A stretch of 64,000 bases of DNA from an uncultured Oscillospiraceae bacterium (GCA_934573935.1 CAKTMO010000006.1:1-64000), one strand, 5' to 3'; shown: positions 16,835 to 26,337, counted from the first letter of the stretch. Translations and numbers: made by a program. Notes: a model not told the origin generated them from the letters alone.

Positions 16835-17871
16835 TACTCCAGAATGATCCAGTTTTCCTCGCGGGGGGTAACATGGCCGACGATGGCCGCGTCAGGGATC
16901 ACGTCCCGCAGCTCCTTCAGGCAGGCTGCGGCATCGGCGGCGTTCACCGCCATCAGCAATCCGCCGCTGGTCTGGGGATCGTACAGCAGATCCTGCATCG
17001 TGCGGCTGACGCCATTGCGGACGGTGACGCCTGCCTCGGCATATTCCCGATTCCGGTAAGCGCCGGCAGGGAGAAAGCCCATATCGGCAAGCTCCCAGGC
17101 TTCGGGATGGAAGGGGACATCGGCGCTTTGGATGTGGATGGTGCAGCCGCTGCCCTGGGCCATCTCAAAGCTGTGGCCCAGCAGCGCGAAACCGGTCACG
17201 TCGGTGCAGCTGTGAACGCGGTATTTCACCATAATGTCCCGTGCGGTCTTGTTCAGCGTGGCCATTTGCCGGTAGATACGCGCCATCACATCCTCGGACA
17301 CCATTCCCGCTTTGGCGGAGGTCGTCAATACGCCGACGCCTAGGGGCTTGGTGAGGATCAGCACGTCGCCGGGCCGCGCGCCGCTGTTGGTGAGGATGCG
17401 GTCAGGATGCACGAATCCCGACACCGCAAGGCCATAGATAGGCTCCGCGCCGTGGATGGTGTGCCCACCGGTGATGATAACGCCCGCCTCGTAGGCCTTG
17501 TCGTAACCGCCCCGCAGCAGCTCCTGCACCATGTCGGCGGTCATTGCCTCGGGAATACACATGATGTTCAGCGCCAGTTTCGGCTCGCCGCCCATGGCGT
17601 ATATATCGCTGATGGCATTGGCCGCGGCGATCTGGCCGTACAGAAACGGATCGTCCACAATGGGCGGGAAAAAGTCGGTGGTCTGCACCAGCGCCGTATG
17701 CTCGTCCAGATAGTATACGCTGGCGTCGTCGGACTTGTCGAAGCCCACCAGCAGACGGGGATCGGTGTGGGTGCGGAAACCCTCCAGCAGATGCACCAGT
17801 GTTCCTGCGCCCACCTTTGCGCCGCATCCGGCACATGAGGCCAGCTTGGTCAATTTCACTTCAGTTTCCAT
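16834..17871 (-). CDS. selD: Selenide, water dikinase (SelD)
   Basis: SelD makes selenophosphate from selenide and ATP. The 345-residue product has the N-terminal active-site loop SCAGCGAKVGAG, where the conserved Cys and Lys (C17 and K20 in E. coli) are present but the second Cys of the E. coli GCGCK motif is Ala. The AIR-synthase-type domains follow, with TTDFFPPIVDDP, AMGGEPKLALNI, GGHTIHGAEPIYGLAVSG and TDVTGFALLGH. It is the last gene of yedE-yedF-DUF3343-selD. The gene encodes Cys rather than Sec at the active site. Confidence 0.97.
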   Translation of the reverse strand: METEVKLTKLASCAGCGAKVGAGTLVHLLEGFRTHTDPRLLVGFDKSDDASVYYLDEHTALVQTTDFFPPIVDDPFLYGQIAAANAISDIYAMGGEPKLALNIMCIPEAMTADMVQELLRGGYDKAYEAGVIITGGHTIHGAEPIYGLAVSGFVHPDRILTNSGARPGDVLILTKPLGVGVLTTSAKAGMVSEDVMARIYRQMATLNKTARDIMVKYRVHSCTDVTGFALLGHSFEMAQGSGCTIHIQSADVPFHPEAWELADMGFLPAGAYRNREYAEAGVTVRNGVSRTMQDLLYDPQTSGGLLMAVNAADAAACLKELRDVIPDAAIVGHVTPREENWIILE

Positions 17872-17874
17872 GCT

Positions 17875-18126
17875 TCAGTCCTCCTGGGCATCGGTGTGAT
17901 ACACGGTGGTGTATTGCTGTCCATCCCATGCCGCAATCTGTTCAATCTCGTCAAGGCATGGGCCGTCAGGCGGCAGATAGCGGTCCTCACAGCGGACGCA
18001 GGTGCCGCAGCTGCTGCTGAGACTGCGCGGCACCGGCATCATCCGGCAGGAGACGCCCTGCTGCTGACATAGCTGCTTGTACCGCACTGCGCCGAAGTGG
18101 GAGAAAAACGTAACGATGTAAATCAC
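17875..18126 (-). CDS. DUF3343 domain-containing protein
   Basis: The 83-residue product begins MIYIVTFFSHFGAVRYKQLC and has SLSSSCGTCVRC, the cysteine cluster of DUF3343 proteins, which have been proposed as sulfur or selenium carriers and occur in selenium cassettes. The GTG start at 18126 overlaps the yedF stop (GTGA), so translation is coupled; a longer in-frame GTG at 18147 would lie inside yedF. selD starts 3 bp downstream. A role in delivering selenium to SelD is inferred from context. Confidence 0.85.
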   Translation of the reverse strand: MIYIVTFFSHFGAVRYKQLCQQQGVSCRMMPVPRSLSSSCGTCVRCEDRYLPPDGPCLDEIEQIAAWDGQQYTTVYHTDAQED

Positions 18127-18329
18127 TTGGTAAAGGTCAGCGTCCACTCGCCGTCCTTTTCCGAAACAGCGACCTGATAGCCCTGATGCTGGGCATAACG
18201 GGTGGTGTTCTCGCGGGAGGCGTGGTTGTCTATGATGATCTGATAGGAGGGCTCTTTGCTCTCCATAGCGCTGCGCAGCAGTACAACGGGTTCGGGGCAG
18301 GAAAGACCCCGTGCGTCGATTACTTTCAT
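18123..18329 (-). CDS. yedF: TusA/SirA-like sulfurtransferase (YedF)
   Basis: The 68-residue product has the SirA/TusA fold signature MKVIDARGLSCPEPVVLLR with the conserved Cys in the CPxP motif. Together with YedE it forms a common selenium-utilisation pair, where it may carry selenium or sulfur as a persulfide-like adduct. It starts 12 bp after yedE and overlaps DUF3343 by 4 bp. Confidence 0.9.
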   Translation of the reverse strand: MKVIDARGLSCPEPVVLLRSAMESKEPSYQIIIDNHASRENTTRYAQHQGYQVAVSEKDGEWTLTFTK

Positions 18330-18341
18330 ATCGGTATCTCC

Positions 18342-19424
18342 TTATTTCTTCTTGAAAGTGTTCAGGCAGGCGATCAGCGCTACCACGATGATGCCGAGGA
18401 TCACGGCGATCTTACCGGCGCTGGTGGGGCCGTCGGCGCTGGAGGCCAGGCCGAAGTTGTGGCAGAAAGCAGCGCCCACGATCAGGCCCAGAACGGTCAC
18501 AGCGCTGTCGGAGTTGCCCTCGCCGGACAGCACCAGCTGGCGCAGGGGGCATCCACCCAGCAGCACGCAGCCAAAGCCCACCAGCAGCATGCCGAGGCAG
18601 TTCCAGAGGCCGTCGGTGTGGGCCACGGGCTGGCCCTCAAAGCCCAGGTGGAAGAAGGTGGCTTCGCTTACGCCGTTGAGGATCAGGTTGCAGACCAGTG
18701 CGCTGACCAGAATGGCGCCAAAGCCCATCAGCAGCTTCGGCTCACGGAACAGCACGACGTCACGGATGCCGCCCACCATGCACAGGCGGGTACGCTGGGC
18801 CAGAGCGCCCACAATGAGACCGGCTGCCAGGCTGATGGCCACAGCAGCGTGCTTGGCGCCTGGGCCGCCGCCCGCTTCCGTGAAGAAGATGAAGGCGGGA
18901 GCCGCCACCAGCAGAATAAAAACGATCACCTGAACAACGGGGAAGATCACGCCGTCCAGCTTGGGCTGGGCATAGGTGCGCTTCAGGGAATAGCCCCGCT
19001 TCAGGAAGAACACACCGGCAAGGATGCCCAGCGCAAAACCCAGCAGGCCCAGCAGCGCGTTCAGATCGCCGCCTGCCAGACGCAGGATCATACGGAAGGG
19101 GCAGCCCAGGAACATCAGGCAGCCCACCATGACGAAGAAGCCCAGCACAAAGCGGGTGACGGGAGCGCTGCCGCCCTTGGCGGAAAACTCATTTTTGGCA
19201 AGGGCCATCACAAAGCTGCCCAGCACCAGGCCGATGATCTCAGGCCGGATGTACTGCACAGCGGCGGCACGGTGCAGGCCGAGACCACCGGCGGTATCCC
19301 GCAGGAAACAGGCGATGCAGAACCCCATGTTGGCAGGATTGCCGAAAAAGACCAGCAGCGATGCGATCACACCGATGATCAGTCCGGCAACCACGATTTG
19401 AATTCGTTCGCGTTTGACATTCAT
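18342..19424 (-). CDS. yedE: YedE-family putative selenium transporter
   Basis: The 360-residue polytopic membrane protein has about ten hydrophobic segments and the YeeE/YedE motifs with conserved cysteines (MGFCIACFLRD; MFLGCPFRMILRLAGG; RLCMVGGIRD; LLGGCPLRQL). Two such half-repeats suggest the inward-facing cysteines pass a chalcogen compound. Selenium as substrate is inferred from selD and yedF next to it. It is the first gene of the cassette, divergent from the csd-lysR pair. Confidence 0.93.
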   Translation of the reverse strand: MNVKRERIQIVVAGLIIGVIASLLVFFGNPANMGFCIACFLRDTAGGLGLHRAAAVQYIRPEIIGLVLGSFVMALAKNEFSAKGGSAPVTRFVLGFFVMVGCLMFLGCPFRMILRLAGGDLNALLGLLGFALGILAGVFFLKRGYSLKRTYAQPKLDGVIFPVVQVIVFILLVAAPAFIFFTEAGGGPGAKHAAVAISLAAGLIVGALAQRTRLCMVGGIRDVVLFREPKLLMGFGAILVSALVCNLILNGVSEATFFHLGFEGQPVAHTDGLWNCLGMLLVGFGCVLLGGCPLRQLVLSGEGNSDSAVTVLGLIVGAAFCHNFGLASSADGPTSAGKIAVILGIIVVALIACLNTFKKK

Positions 19425-19476
19425 TTGGATATTTCTCCTCTTTATAAAATAATCTTACCATAAGATACCACTCTGG

Positions 19477-19498
19477 TTGATAGATTGTCCAATATCAA
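19477..19498. promoter_or_regulatory. Candidate LysR operator TTGATA-N10-TATCAA
   Basis: The 22-bp inverted repeat lies in the divergent region between yedE and the cysteine desulfurase gene, matching the T-N11-A layout of LysR-type sites. The LysR gene is two genes away in the same cassette. Confidence 0.5.
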
Positions 19499-19587
19499 TT
19501 ATAGATATATCCACTAAAAAGATTTGCGTTTCCAATAAATGTGTGGTAAGCTAATGAAAAGCAAGAAAAACAAAGGAGTGCGAGACC

Positions 19588-20751
19588 GTGGAACGGATCT
19601 ATCTGGACAATGCCAGCACCAGCTTTCCAAAGGTGGAGGGCGTGGCCGAGGCGGTGTATCATTATATCAGGGACTGCGGCTGCAACATCAGCCGCGGCGA
19701 CTATGACGAGGCGTATCAGGCGGAGGAGACGGTGCTGCATACCCGTCAACTGCTGACGGAGCTGTTTCACGGCCCCGATTGCCGCAACGTGGTTTTTACC
19801 CGCAATATTACGGAGAGCCTGAATGTTCTGCTGAAGGGCCTGCTGCATGCGGGGGACCACGTGCTGGTTTCCGCGATGGAGCACAATGCCGTCATGCGTC
19901 CGCTGGTACAGCTGGAGGAGCGGGGCGTCACCTTTGACCGCATTCCCTGCGGCGCGGACGGCACGCTGAATGTGTCGGCAATGGAGACGCTGCTGCGTCC
20001 CAATACCCGCGCGGTGGTGATGCTGCATGCCAGCAATGTCTGCGGCACGGTGATGCCGGCGGCGCAGGTGGGGGCGTTTTGTCAGCGCCACGGATTACGG
20101 TTTATTCTGGATACCGCCCAGACGGCGGGGGTGCTGCCGATCCACATGGAGGAGATGCACATTGACGCACTGGCCTTTACCGGCCACAAGGGGCTGCTGG
20201 GCCCACAGGGCGTCGGCGGCTTTATTCTTCAGCCGGAGCTGGTGGATCAGGTGACGCCGCTGATCGCGGGCGGCACGGGAAGCGTCAGTCATGAGGAGCG
20301 GATGCCGTCCTTCATGCCGGATCGTTTCGAGGCGGGGACCATGAATCTTCCTGGCATTATGGGGCTGCATGCCGCCCTTTGCTGGCTGAAGCAGGAATCC
20401 ATTGAAGCGGTGCGGGCCCACGAATTGGCCTTGACAGAGCGCTTCCTGAACGGCGCATTGGAGATCCCGCGCCTGCGCATGGTGGGGCGGCAGGACACGC
20501 TGAACCGTGTCGGCGTGGTGTCCGTAACGGCGGAGGGACTGGATCCCGCGCTGATGGCCGATGCTCTGGAGCGGGAATATGGCATCATGGTGCGCGTGGG
20601 GCTCCACTGTGCGCCCAATGCCCACAAAACACTTGGGACATTTCCCACAGGAACGGTACGGTTTTCCTTCGGGTATCGCAACACGCCGCAGCAGGTGGAT
20701 ACGGTGCTGGCCGCTTTGCGTGATTTGTGCGGGAGGACGGCATGGAACTGA
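19588..20751 (+). CDS. Class V aminotransferase / cysteine desulfurase family protein
   Basis: The 387-residue PLP enzyme begins [15 protein letters not shown], with [35 protein letters not shown] and the Schiff-base lysine in [16 protein letters not shown] cysteine occurs in the mobile-loop region ([17 protein letters not shown]), as needed for desulfurase or selenocysteine lyase activity. In selenium cassettes such enzymes may release sulfur or selenium for SelD; this is inferred. AAAGGAG precedes the start. The stop lies 10 bp inside lysR. Confidence 0.9.
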   Translation: MERIYLDNASTSFPKVEGVAEAVYHYIRDCGCNISRGDYDEAYQAEETVLHTRQLLTELFHGPDCRNVVFTRNITESLNVLLKGLLHAGDHVLVSAMEHNAVMRPLVQLEERGVTFDRIPCGADGTLNVSAMETLLRPNTRAVVMLHASNVCGTVMPAAQVGAFCQRHGLRFILDTAQTAGVLPIHMEEMHIDALAFTGHKGLLGPQGVGGFILQPELVDQVTPLIAGGTGSVSHEERMPSFMPDRFEAGTMNLPGIMGLHAALCWLKQESIEAVRAHELALTERFLNGALEIPRLRMVGRQDTLNRVGVVSVTAEGLDPALMADALEREYGIMVRVGLHCAPNAHKTLGTFPTGTVRFSFGYRNTPQQVDTVLAALRDLCGRTAWN

Positions 20752-21638
20752 AGCAATTGCAATCATTTTGCGCCGTTGTAAAGTACAGAAGCTTCACAAA
20801 AGCAGCAGAGAAATTATACCTGTCTCAGCCTACCATCAGCACCCATGTGCGGCAGCTGGAGGAGGAATTTCAGACCAGCCTGATCATCCGCACCACCAAG
20901 TCCGTGGAGGTAACGCCGCGCGGTCAGGAGCTGTACGAGTGCGCCTGCAATATCGTGAATCTGCGGGACAACCTGATGCGCAGCTGGAGCGACGAGGATG
21001 AAAAAATGATCCGCATCGGTGCGTCCACCATTCCCTCCGCCTACATCCTTCCGGAGATACTGCCCGCTTTCCGTGCCATACGGCCCACGTCGCAGTTTCT
21101 TGTGTTCCAGAGTGACAGTCAGGGCATCGTGGACGGCCTGCTGTGCGGCGCGTTTGACGTGGGACTGATCGGCGCGGATATGCATGAGGAGGCGCTGGAG
21201 CTGACGCCCTTTTATGAGGATCGCATGGTGCTGATCACGCCGGTCAACGAGCATTTTCGCGGCTTCGCCGAAAAAGGCGCCATGACGCTGCCGGAGATCT
21301 GCCGCGAGCCGATGCTGCTGCGGGAAAAGGGCAGCGGCAGCAAGAAATGCGTGTCTGCCTATTTCGAGCAGATGGGTGTGGACGAATGCGACTTGACCAT
21401 TACGGCGCGGCTCAACGATCAGGAATCCATCAAGAATCTGGTGGCCGGCGGGCTGGGGATCTCCATTATTTCAGAAAAAGCCGCCGAAGATGCGGTGAAG
21501 TCCGGACGGTTGATGACATTTCCGCTGCCGGAGGCCGGTGTGCGGCGTTCGTTGTACGTTGCTTGCCGCCGCGGTGCGCCGATGAACGGCCAGACCCACC
21601 AGTTTGTTAATTTCGTCAAAGCTTTTTATCAAAATTGA
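20742..21638 (+). CDS. LysR-family regulator of the selenium cassette
   Basis: The 298-residue product has an N-terminal helix-turn-helix ([37 protein letters not shown] split across residues 5-42) and a periplasmic-binding-protein-like effector domain from about residue 90. It resembles the LysR regulators recurrently found with yedE/selD. The ATG at 20742 overlaps the desulfurase gene by 10 bp, so the two are coupled. The likely target is the divergent yedE/csd promoter region, where a TTGATA-TATCAA repeat lies. Confidence 0.9.
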   Translation: MELKQLQSFCAVVKYRSFTKAAEKLYLSQPTISTHVRQLEEEFQTSLIIRTTKSVEVTPRGQELYECACNIVNLRDNLMRSWSDEDEKMIRIGASTIPSAYILPEILPAFRAIRPTSQFLVFQSDSQGIVDGLLCGAFDVGLIGADMHEEALELTPFYEDRMVLITPVNEHFRGFAEKGAMTLPEICREPMLLREKGSGSKKCVSAYFEQMGVDECDLTITARLNDQESIKNLVAGGLGISIISEKAAEDAVKSGRLMTFPLPEAGVRRSLYVACRRGAPMNGQTHQFVNFVKAFYQN

Positions 21639-21671
21639 CGGCGGCAGCGCAAGAAATTTCCGCGACTTTGA

Positions 21672-21700
21672 TTGACAAGCGCACAGCGGTGTGATATAAC
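21672..21700 (+). promoter_or_regulatory. SCIFF promoter
   Basis: TTGACA (21672-21677) and TATAAC (21695-21700) have a 17-bp spacer, 33 bp before the scfA start. Confidence 0.85.
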
Positions 21701-21733
21701 TTTATAAGATAATCACATGGGAGGACATTCATC

Positions 21734-21883
21734 ATGAAGCACATCAATACCATCGAGACTCGTGACCTTTGCGAGAGCGCCAAGAACGGCGGCTGCGGCG
21801 AGTGCCAGACTTCCTGCCAGTCTGCCTGCAAGACCAGTTGCGGTATTGCCAATCAGGCCTGCGAAAACAAGGAAACCAAGTAA
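21734..21883 (+). CDS. scfA: Six-cysteine peptide SCIFF precursor
   Basis: The 49-residue peptide begins MKHINTIETRDLCESAKNGG and then has six cysteines at regular spacing (positions 21, 24, 28, 32, 36, 43) after an earlier C13, in the near-universal clostridial SCIFF core CGECQTSCQSACKTSC. The radical SAM enzyme encoded next forms a Cys-to-Thr thioether cross-link in it. GGGAGGA lies 9 bases before the ATG. The final product and its biological role are not known. Confidence 0.97.
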   Translation: MKHINTIETRDLCESAKNGGCGECQTSCQSACKTSCGIANQACENKETK

Positions 21884-21902
21884 ACGGGTACTTGAAACTA
21901 TG

Positions 21903-21929
21903 ATGCCGCCCCTTTTGGGCGGCATTTTT
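21903..21929 (+). terminator. Hairpin between SCIFF precursor and maturase
   Basis: A perfect 9-bp stem ATGCCGCCC/GGGCGGCAT with a CTTTT loop and a T-run, 20 bp after scfA. It probably lets most transcripts end after the precursor, so that precursor exceeds maturase. Confidence 0.9.
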
Positions 21930-21949
21930 AGCGTGAGGGGAATATAAGT

Positions 21950-23335
21950 ATGATTCATCAATATAAACTGGGCGGCTACAACATCGTGCTGGATATTTGC
22001 TCCGGCTCTGTCCACGCGGTGGACGAGCTGGCCTATGATATCATCGCCATGTTCGAGACGGACAGCCGCGAGACCATTGTCCAAAAGCTGGCGGAAAAGT
22101 ATCACGCCGCCGAGGGCGTGACGCCGGAAGAGATCGGCGCGTGCTACGACCAGATCGCCCAGCTGAAGGCGGCAGGCAAGTTGTTTACAGCCGATACCTT
22201 TCAGCCCATGGCGGGCGAACTGAAGGCCCGTACCTCCGGCGTTATCAAGGCCCTGTGCCTGCACATCGCCCACACCTGCAACCTGAACTGCTCCTATTGC
22301 TTTGCCAGCCAGGGCAAATATCACGGCGATCGTGCCCTGATGAGCTTTGAGGTGGGCAAGCAGGCGCTGGATTTCCTCATTGAAAATTCCGGCTCCCGCC
22401 ACAATCTGGAGGTGGATTTCTTCGGCGGTGAGCCGCTGATGAACTTCGATGTGGTAAAGAAGCTGGTGGCATATGCCCGTTCCATCGAAAAAGAACATGG
22501 GAAGCATTTTCGCTTTACACTGACGACAAACGGCGTACTGATCGATGATGACGTGATCGAATTTGCCAACCGCGAAATGAGCAACGTGGTGCTGAGTCTG
22601 GATGGCCGCAAGGAGATCCACGACCGCTATCGCGTGGACTACGCCGGAAACGGCAGCTGGGAGAAGATCGTGCCGAAATTCCAGAAGCTGGTGGACGCCC
22701 GCGGCGGAAAGAACTACTACATGCGCGGCACCTTTACCCACGCCAATCCGGATTTTTTAGAGGATATTAAGACCATGCTGGATCTGGGCTTTTCCGAGCT
22801 GAGCATGGAGCCGGTGGTGACCGCGGCGGATGACCCCTCTGCACTGACCGCAGAGGACAGAGCCATCGTCATGGAGCAGTATGAAAAGCTGGCGGCACTG
22901 ATGCTGCAGCGGGACAAAGAGGGGAGACCCTTTACCTTCTATCATTATATGATCGACCTGAAGGGCGGCCCCTGCATCTACAAGCGGATCTCCGGCTGCG
23001 GCTCCGGCACGGAGTATATGGCTGTGACGCCCTGGGGCGACCTGTATCCCTGCCACCAGTTTGTGGGCGATGAGAAATTCAAGCTGGGCGATATCTGGCA
23101 CGGCGTGGATAACCACGCCATTCAGGAGGAATTTGCCTCCTGCAACGTTTATGCCCACGAGGAGTGCAAGGACTGCTGGGCGCGGCTGTACTGCTCCGGC
23201 GGCTGCGCCGCCAACGCCTATCATGCTACCGGCTCTGTCCGAGGTGTGTATGAGGCGGGCTGCGAGCTGTTCCGCAAGCGTATGGAGTGCGCCATCATGG
23301 TGGCGGTGGCCCGCGAACTGGGTGCGGCGCAATGA
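21950..23335 (+). CDS. scfB: SCIFF peptide maturase, radical SAM/SPASM protein
   Basis: The 461-residue enzyme installs a thioether in SCIFF. An N-terminal peptide-recognition region (about 1-90) precedes the radical SAM core with CNLNCSYCFA (CX3CX2C) and DFFGGEPLMNF. The C-terminal SPASM/twitch domain carries further Fe-S cysteines (CGSGTEYMAVTPWGDLYPCH; CKDCWARLYCSGGCAANAY; AGCELF). It follows scfA after a terminator and overlaps the next gene (ATGA). Confidence 0.97.
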   Translation: MIHQYKLGGYNIVLDICSGSVHAVDELAYDIIAMFETDSRETIVQKLAEKYHAAEGVTPEEIGACYDQIAQLKAAGKLFTADTFQPMAGELKARTSGVIKALCLHIAHTCNLNCSYCFASQGKYHGDRALMSFEVGKQALDFLIENSGSRHNLEVDFFGGEPLMNFDVVKKLVAYARSIEKEHGKHFRFTLTTNGVLIDDDVIEFANREMSNVVLSLDGRKEIHDRYRVDYAGNGSWEKIVPKFQKLVDARGGKNYYMRGTFTHANPDFLEDIKTMLDLGFSELSMEPVVTAADDPSALTAEDRAIVMEQYEKLAALMLQRDKEGRPFTFYHYMIDLKGGPCIYKRISGCGSGTEYMAVTPWGDLYPCHQFVGDEKFKLGDIWHGVDNHAIQEEFASCNVYAHEECKDCWARLYCSGGCAANAYHATGSVRGVYEAGCELFRKRMECAIMVAVARELGAAQ

Positions 23336-24672
23336 GCGCCCCCATCTGCGATTTTGTTCGCCGGTATACGCAGAGCTGTCCTGTCCGTTTTCATATGCCC
23401 GGCCATAAAGGGGAGGCCCTGTTGGGCTTTGAACCGCTGGATATAACGGAGATCGACGGCGCGGATGAGCTGTTCACCGCCCACGGCATCATTGCGGAGA
23501 GCGAGGCACAGGCCGGTGCGCTGTTTGGCGCCCACACGGTGTACGCCACCGGCGGATCGACTCTGTGCATCCAGACCATGCTGCACCTGACGGCGCTGTA
23601 CGCCGCGTCGAAAGGGGAGCGGCCCTGCATTTTAGCGGCCCGCAACGCCCATAAGGCGTTTATCAACGCCGCCGCGCTGCTGGATCTGGAGGTGCGGTGG
23701 CTTTACCCTGATACAGAGGGCGATACCTATGTCAGCTGCCCTGTTACACCGGAGAAAGTGCGCCGTATGTTGGCAAGCACCATAGAGCACCCCACGGCGG
23801 TATATCTGACAAGTCCGGATTATCTGGGCAACATTCAGGACATTCGGGGCATCGCAGAGGTCTGCCATCAGTACGGCGTGCTGCTGGTGGTGGATAACGC
23901 CCATGGCGCCTATTTGAAGTTTCTGCCGCAGTCCCGTCATCCCATGGATCTTGGCGCGGATATGTGCTGCGATTCCGCCCACAAAACACTGGGCGTTATC
24001 ACCGGCGGCGCGTATCTGCACATTTCGCCTGCCGCACCCCAATTGCTGAGGCAGCAGGCGAAGGCGTCCATGTCGCTGTTTGGCTCCAGCAGTCCGTCCT
24101 ATCTGATCTTGCAGTCGCTGGACGCCGCCAACGACCGGATGGCGCAGTTTCAGGAGAAGCTGGCAGCGTTTCTGCCCCGTGTCAGCGCGTTAAAAGACCG
24201 TTTGACAGCCCACGGCTTTTCTCTGGCAGGAGACGAGCCGCTGAAGATAACGCTTTGCCCGAAGTCTTTCGGCTATACCGGCACGCAGATCGCCGCTTTG
24301 CTGGAGGAATATCGGATGTTTCCGGAATTCTATGATGCGGATCATGTGGTACTGATGCTGTCACCCGCAAACGGGGAAAGGGATCTGGCGCAGCTAAAGC
24401 GCACGCTTTGCGGCGTTCCGCGGAAACCGGCCGTCTGCCAGCCGCCGCCGGCCGTTCCGCATCCGGAGCAGGTACTGCCCCCGCGCTGTGCGCTGATGCG
24501 GGAAAGCGAAATACTGCCGCTGGAGCAATGCCTGGGGCGCATCTCGGCTGCCGCTGCGATCAGCTGCCCGCCGGCCATTCCCATCGCCGTGTGCGGCGAG
24601 CGTATGGACCGGCAGGTGGTGGACTGTTTGCGCTATTATGACGTTTCGGCCTGTGCAGTCGTAAAAGAATAG
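23332..24672 (+). CDS. Orn/Lys/Arg decarboxylase-family PLP enzyme
   Basis: The 446-residue product is a fold-type I PLP enzyme of the small Orn/Lys/Arg decarboxylase family. It starts near CPVRFHMPGHKGE and includes FGAHTVYATGGSTLCIQT, VVDNAHGAYLKF and the Schiff-base lysine in DSAHKTLGVITGGAYLH. A C-terminal domain from about residue 370 matches the decarboxylase C-terminal module. The substrate is not readable; these short forms are often called arginine decarboxylase. The ATG overlaps the scfB stop, so they are coupled. Confidence 0.88.
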   Translation: MSAPICDFVRRYTQSCPVRFHMPGHKGEALLGFEPLDITEIDGADELFTAHGIIAESEAQAGALFGAHTVYATGGSTLCIQTMLHLTALYAASKGERPCILAARNAHKAFINAAALLDLEVRWLYPDTEGDTYVSCPVTPEKVRRMLASTIEHPTAVYLTSPDYLGNIQDIRGIAEVCHQYGVLLVVDNAHGAYLKFLPQSRHPMDLGADMCCDSAHKTLGVITGGAYLHISPAAPQLLRQQAKASMSLFGSSSPSYLILQSLDAANDRMAQFQEKLAAFLPRVSALKDRLTAHGFSLAGDEPLKITLCPKSFGYTGTQIAALLEEYRMFPEFYDADHVVLMLSPANGERDLAQLKRTLCGVPRKPAVCQPPPAVPHPEQVLPPRCALMRESEILPLEQCLGRISAAAAISCPPAIPIAVCGERMDRQVVDCLRYYDVSACAVVKE

Positions 24673-24675
24673 AAG

Positions 24676-24708
24676 AATGGGACCGTGGTGCATTGCCACG
24701 GTCCCATT
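24676..24708 (+). terminator. Terminator after the decarboxylase gene
   Basis: The 13-bp perfect stem AATGGGACCGTGG and complement has a 7-base loop, 4 bp after the stop. Confidence 0.85.
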
Positions 24709-24764
24709 GTTAATATCAACAAATTCCACACTGCGTAATTGTGCTTTTTCCACATAAGCTTCCC

Positions 24765-24793
24765 TTGACTTTCTGAGAGCGGAGCATTATAAT
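24765..24793 (+). promoter_or_regulatory. MATE gene promoter
   Basis: TTGACT (24765-24770) and TATAAT (24788-24793) have a 17-bp spacer. Confidence 0.85.
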
Positions 24794-24831
24794 CGGTCAG
24801 CAAAATGCAAAGGAAAGTGAGGAAACAAGCC

Positions 24832-26337
24832 ATGGAACAGGCGCGCAGGCATGTTGGTACGTCGTCGCTTTTTCAGCCGGTGGATCTGACGCAGGGCGTG
24901 TGTTGGAAGACCATCCTGATCTTTTCGCTGCCGATTATTCTCTCTTATTTGCTGCAGCAGGTGTATACGATCAGCGACGCCGCCATTGTGGGCCAGACGC
25001 TGACTGCCCAGGAGGTGGCCGGTGTAAATGACACCACATCGCTGGTGTTTATCTTTTTACAGTTTGCCTTTGGCGTAAGCGCAGGCTTCTGCGTCATTAC
25101 CTCGTGCAGTGTAGGCTGCCGCGACCAGCGGGGCGTGCGCCGCTCGCTGGCAACGCAGATCCTGCTGTCTGCGGCTTTGACGGTGCTGCTGACGGTATTG
25201 GCGCTGACGCTGCTGGACCCTATGCTGGCGTGGATCCATATTACACCGGATAATCCGGAGGTCTATCGGGCCGCCCATACGTATTGCGCCGTGATCTTTG
25301 CGGGCATCGGCGCGCAGCTTTTCTATAATTTCATCTGCTCATTCCTTCGCAGTCTGGGCGATTCCGTTACGCCCCTGCTGTTTTTGCTGTTTTCCACGGT
25401 TTTGAACGTTGGGCTGGATCTGCTGTTTATCCTGTCCTTTCGCTGGGGTGTTACCGGTGCGGCGGTGGCCACGGTGGCGGCGCAGCTTATCAGCACGGTG
25501 GCCTGCTTTATTTACGCCCTGTTCCGGTATCCGGACATCCGGCCGCATCGGGAGGACTGGCGCGTCACCTGGTGGGATATCCGCCGCCATATCACGCAGG
25601 GCGTCCCGCTGGGTCTGCAGTTCTCTGTTCTGGCGGTGGGTATCATCGTGATGCAGAGTATGGTGGTACGCTTTGACATGCTGGACGGCGTCATGGCTTC
25701 CAACGCGGCGCAGAACGGCTTTGGCGCGGCCAACAAGCTTTCCAACCTGATGATGACGCCGATGAACGGCCTGGGTGCGGCTATGACCAGCTTCACCGCC
25801 CAGAATCTGGGCGCGGGAAAGCCGGACCGCATCAAACGGGGGACCCTTCAGGCACTGGTGATGATGGCAATTCTGGCGGTGGCTGCCGCGGGGATCGGTC
25901 TGCTGCTGACCTGCAGCGAGTTCTATCTGCGGATCTTTCTCAGTGCGGATAAGGTGACGGCGGATACCATCCGATACGGAAATGCCCTGCTCTATGTGGA
26001 CTTTTCCATGTATCTGTTTCTGGGCTTTATCTTTGCAGTGCGCAACTGCGTGCAGGGGATCGGCAGGTCGGAATTTGTCCTTGGCGCAGGGGCAGCGGAG
26101 CTGGTGGCGCGGATCGTGGTCAGCCTGCTGCTGCCGCCGCTGTTTGCCGGAGGCACCATTGACGCGAGCGCATCGCCGGTGGCGTTCTATGCCCTGTGCG
26201 CCGCCGATCCCTTCGCGTGGATTGCCTCCGACGCCGTGCTGATGACGCCGTTTGTGCGCAATATCCTGAAGGGCGACTACCGCTATATGCACCGCCACAG
26301 AATACGGCAGGGCGCGGAGGAAAACGCACTGTCCTGA
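24832..26337 (+). CDS. MATE-family efflux transporter
   Basis: The 501-residue protein has twelve predicted membrane helices in two related halves. Family features include LPIILSYLLQQVYTISDAAIVG near the first helix, AAQNGFGAANKLSNLMMTPMNGLGAAMTSFTAQNLGAG in the second half and a positively charged C-terminal tail (YRYMHRHRIRQG). MATE proteins export cationic drugs or metabolites using Na+ or H+ gradients; the substrate is unknown. The ATG at 24832 has GTGAGG upstream; an earlier ATG at 24805 lacks a ribosome site. It has its own promoter. Confidence 0.92.
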   Translation: MEQARRHVGTSSLFQPVDLTQGVCWKTILIFSLPIILSYLLQQVYTISDAAIVGQTLTAQEVAGVNDTTSLVFIFLQFAFGVSAGFCVITSCSVGCRDQRGVRRSLATQILLSAALTVLLTVLALTLLDPMLAWIHITPDNPEVYRAAHTYCAVIFAGIGAQLFYNFICSFLRSLGDSVTPLLFLLFSTVLNVGLDLLFILSFRWGVTGAAVATVAAQLISTVACFIYALFRYPDIRPHREDWRVTWWDIRRHITQGVPLGLQFSVLAVGIIVMQSMVVRFDMLDGVMASNAAQNGFGAANKLSNLMMTPMNGLGAAMTSFTAQNLGAGKPDRIKRGTLQALVMMAILAVAAAGIGLLLTCSEFYLRIFLSADKVTADTIRYGNALLYVDFSMYLFLGFIFAVRNCVQGIGRSEFVLGAGAAELVARIVVSLLLPPLFAGGTIDASASPVAFYALCAADPFAWIASDAVLMTPFVRNILKGDYRYMHRHRIRQGAEENALS

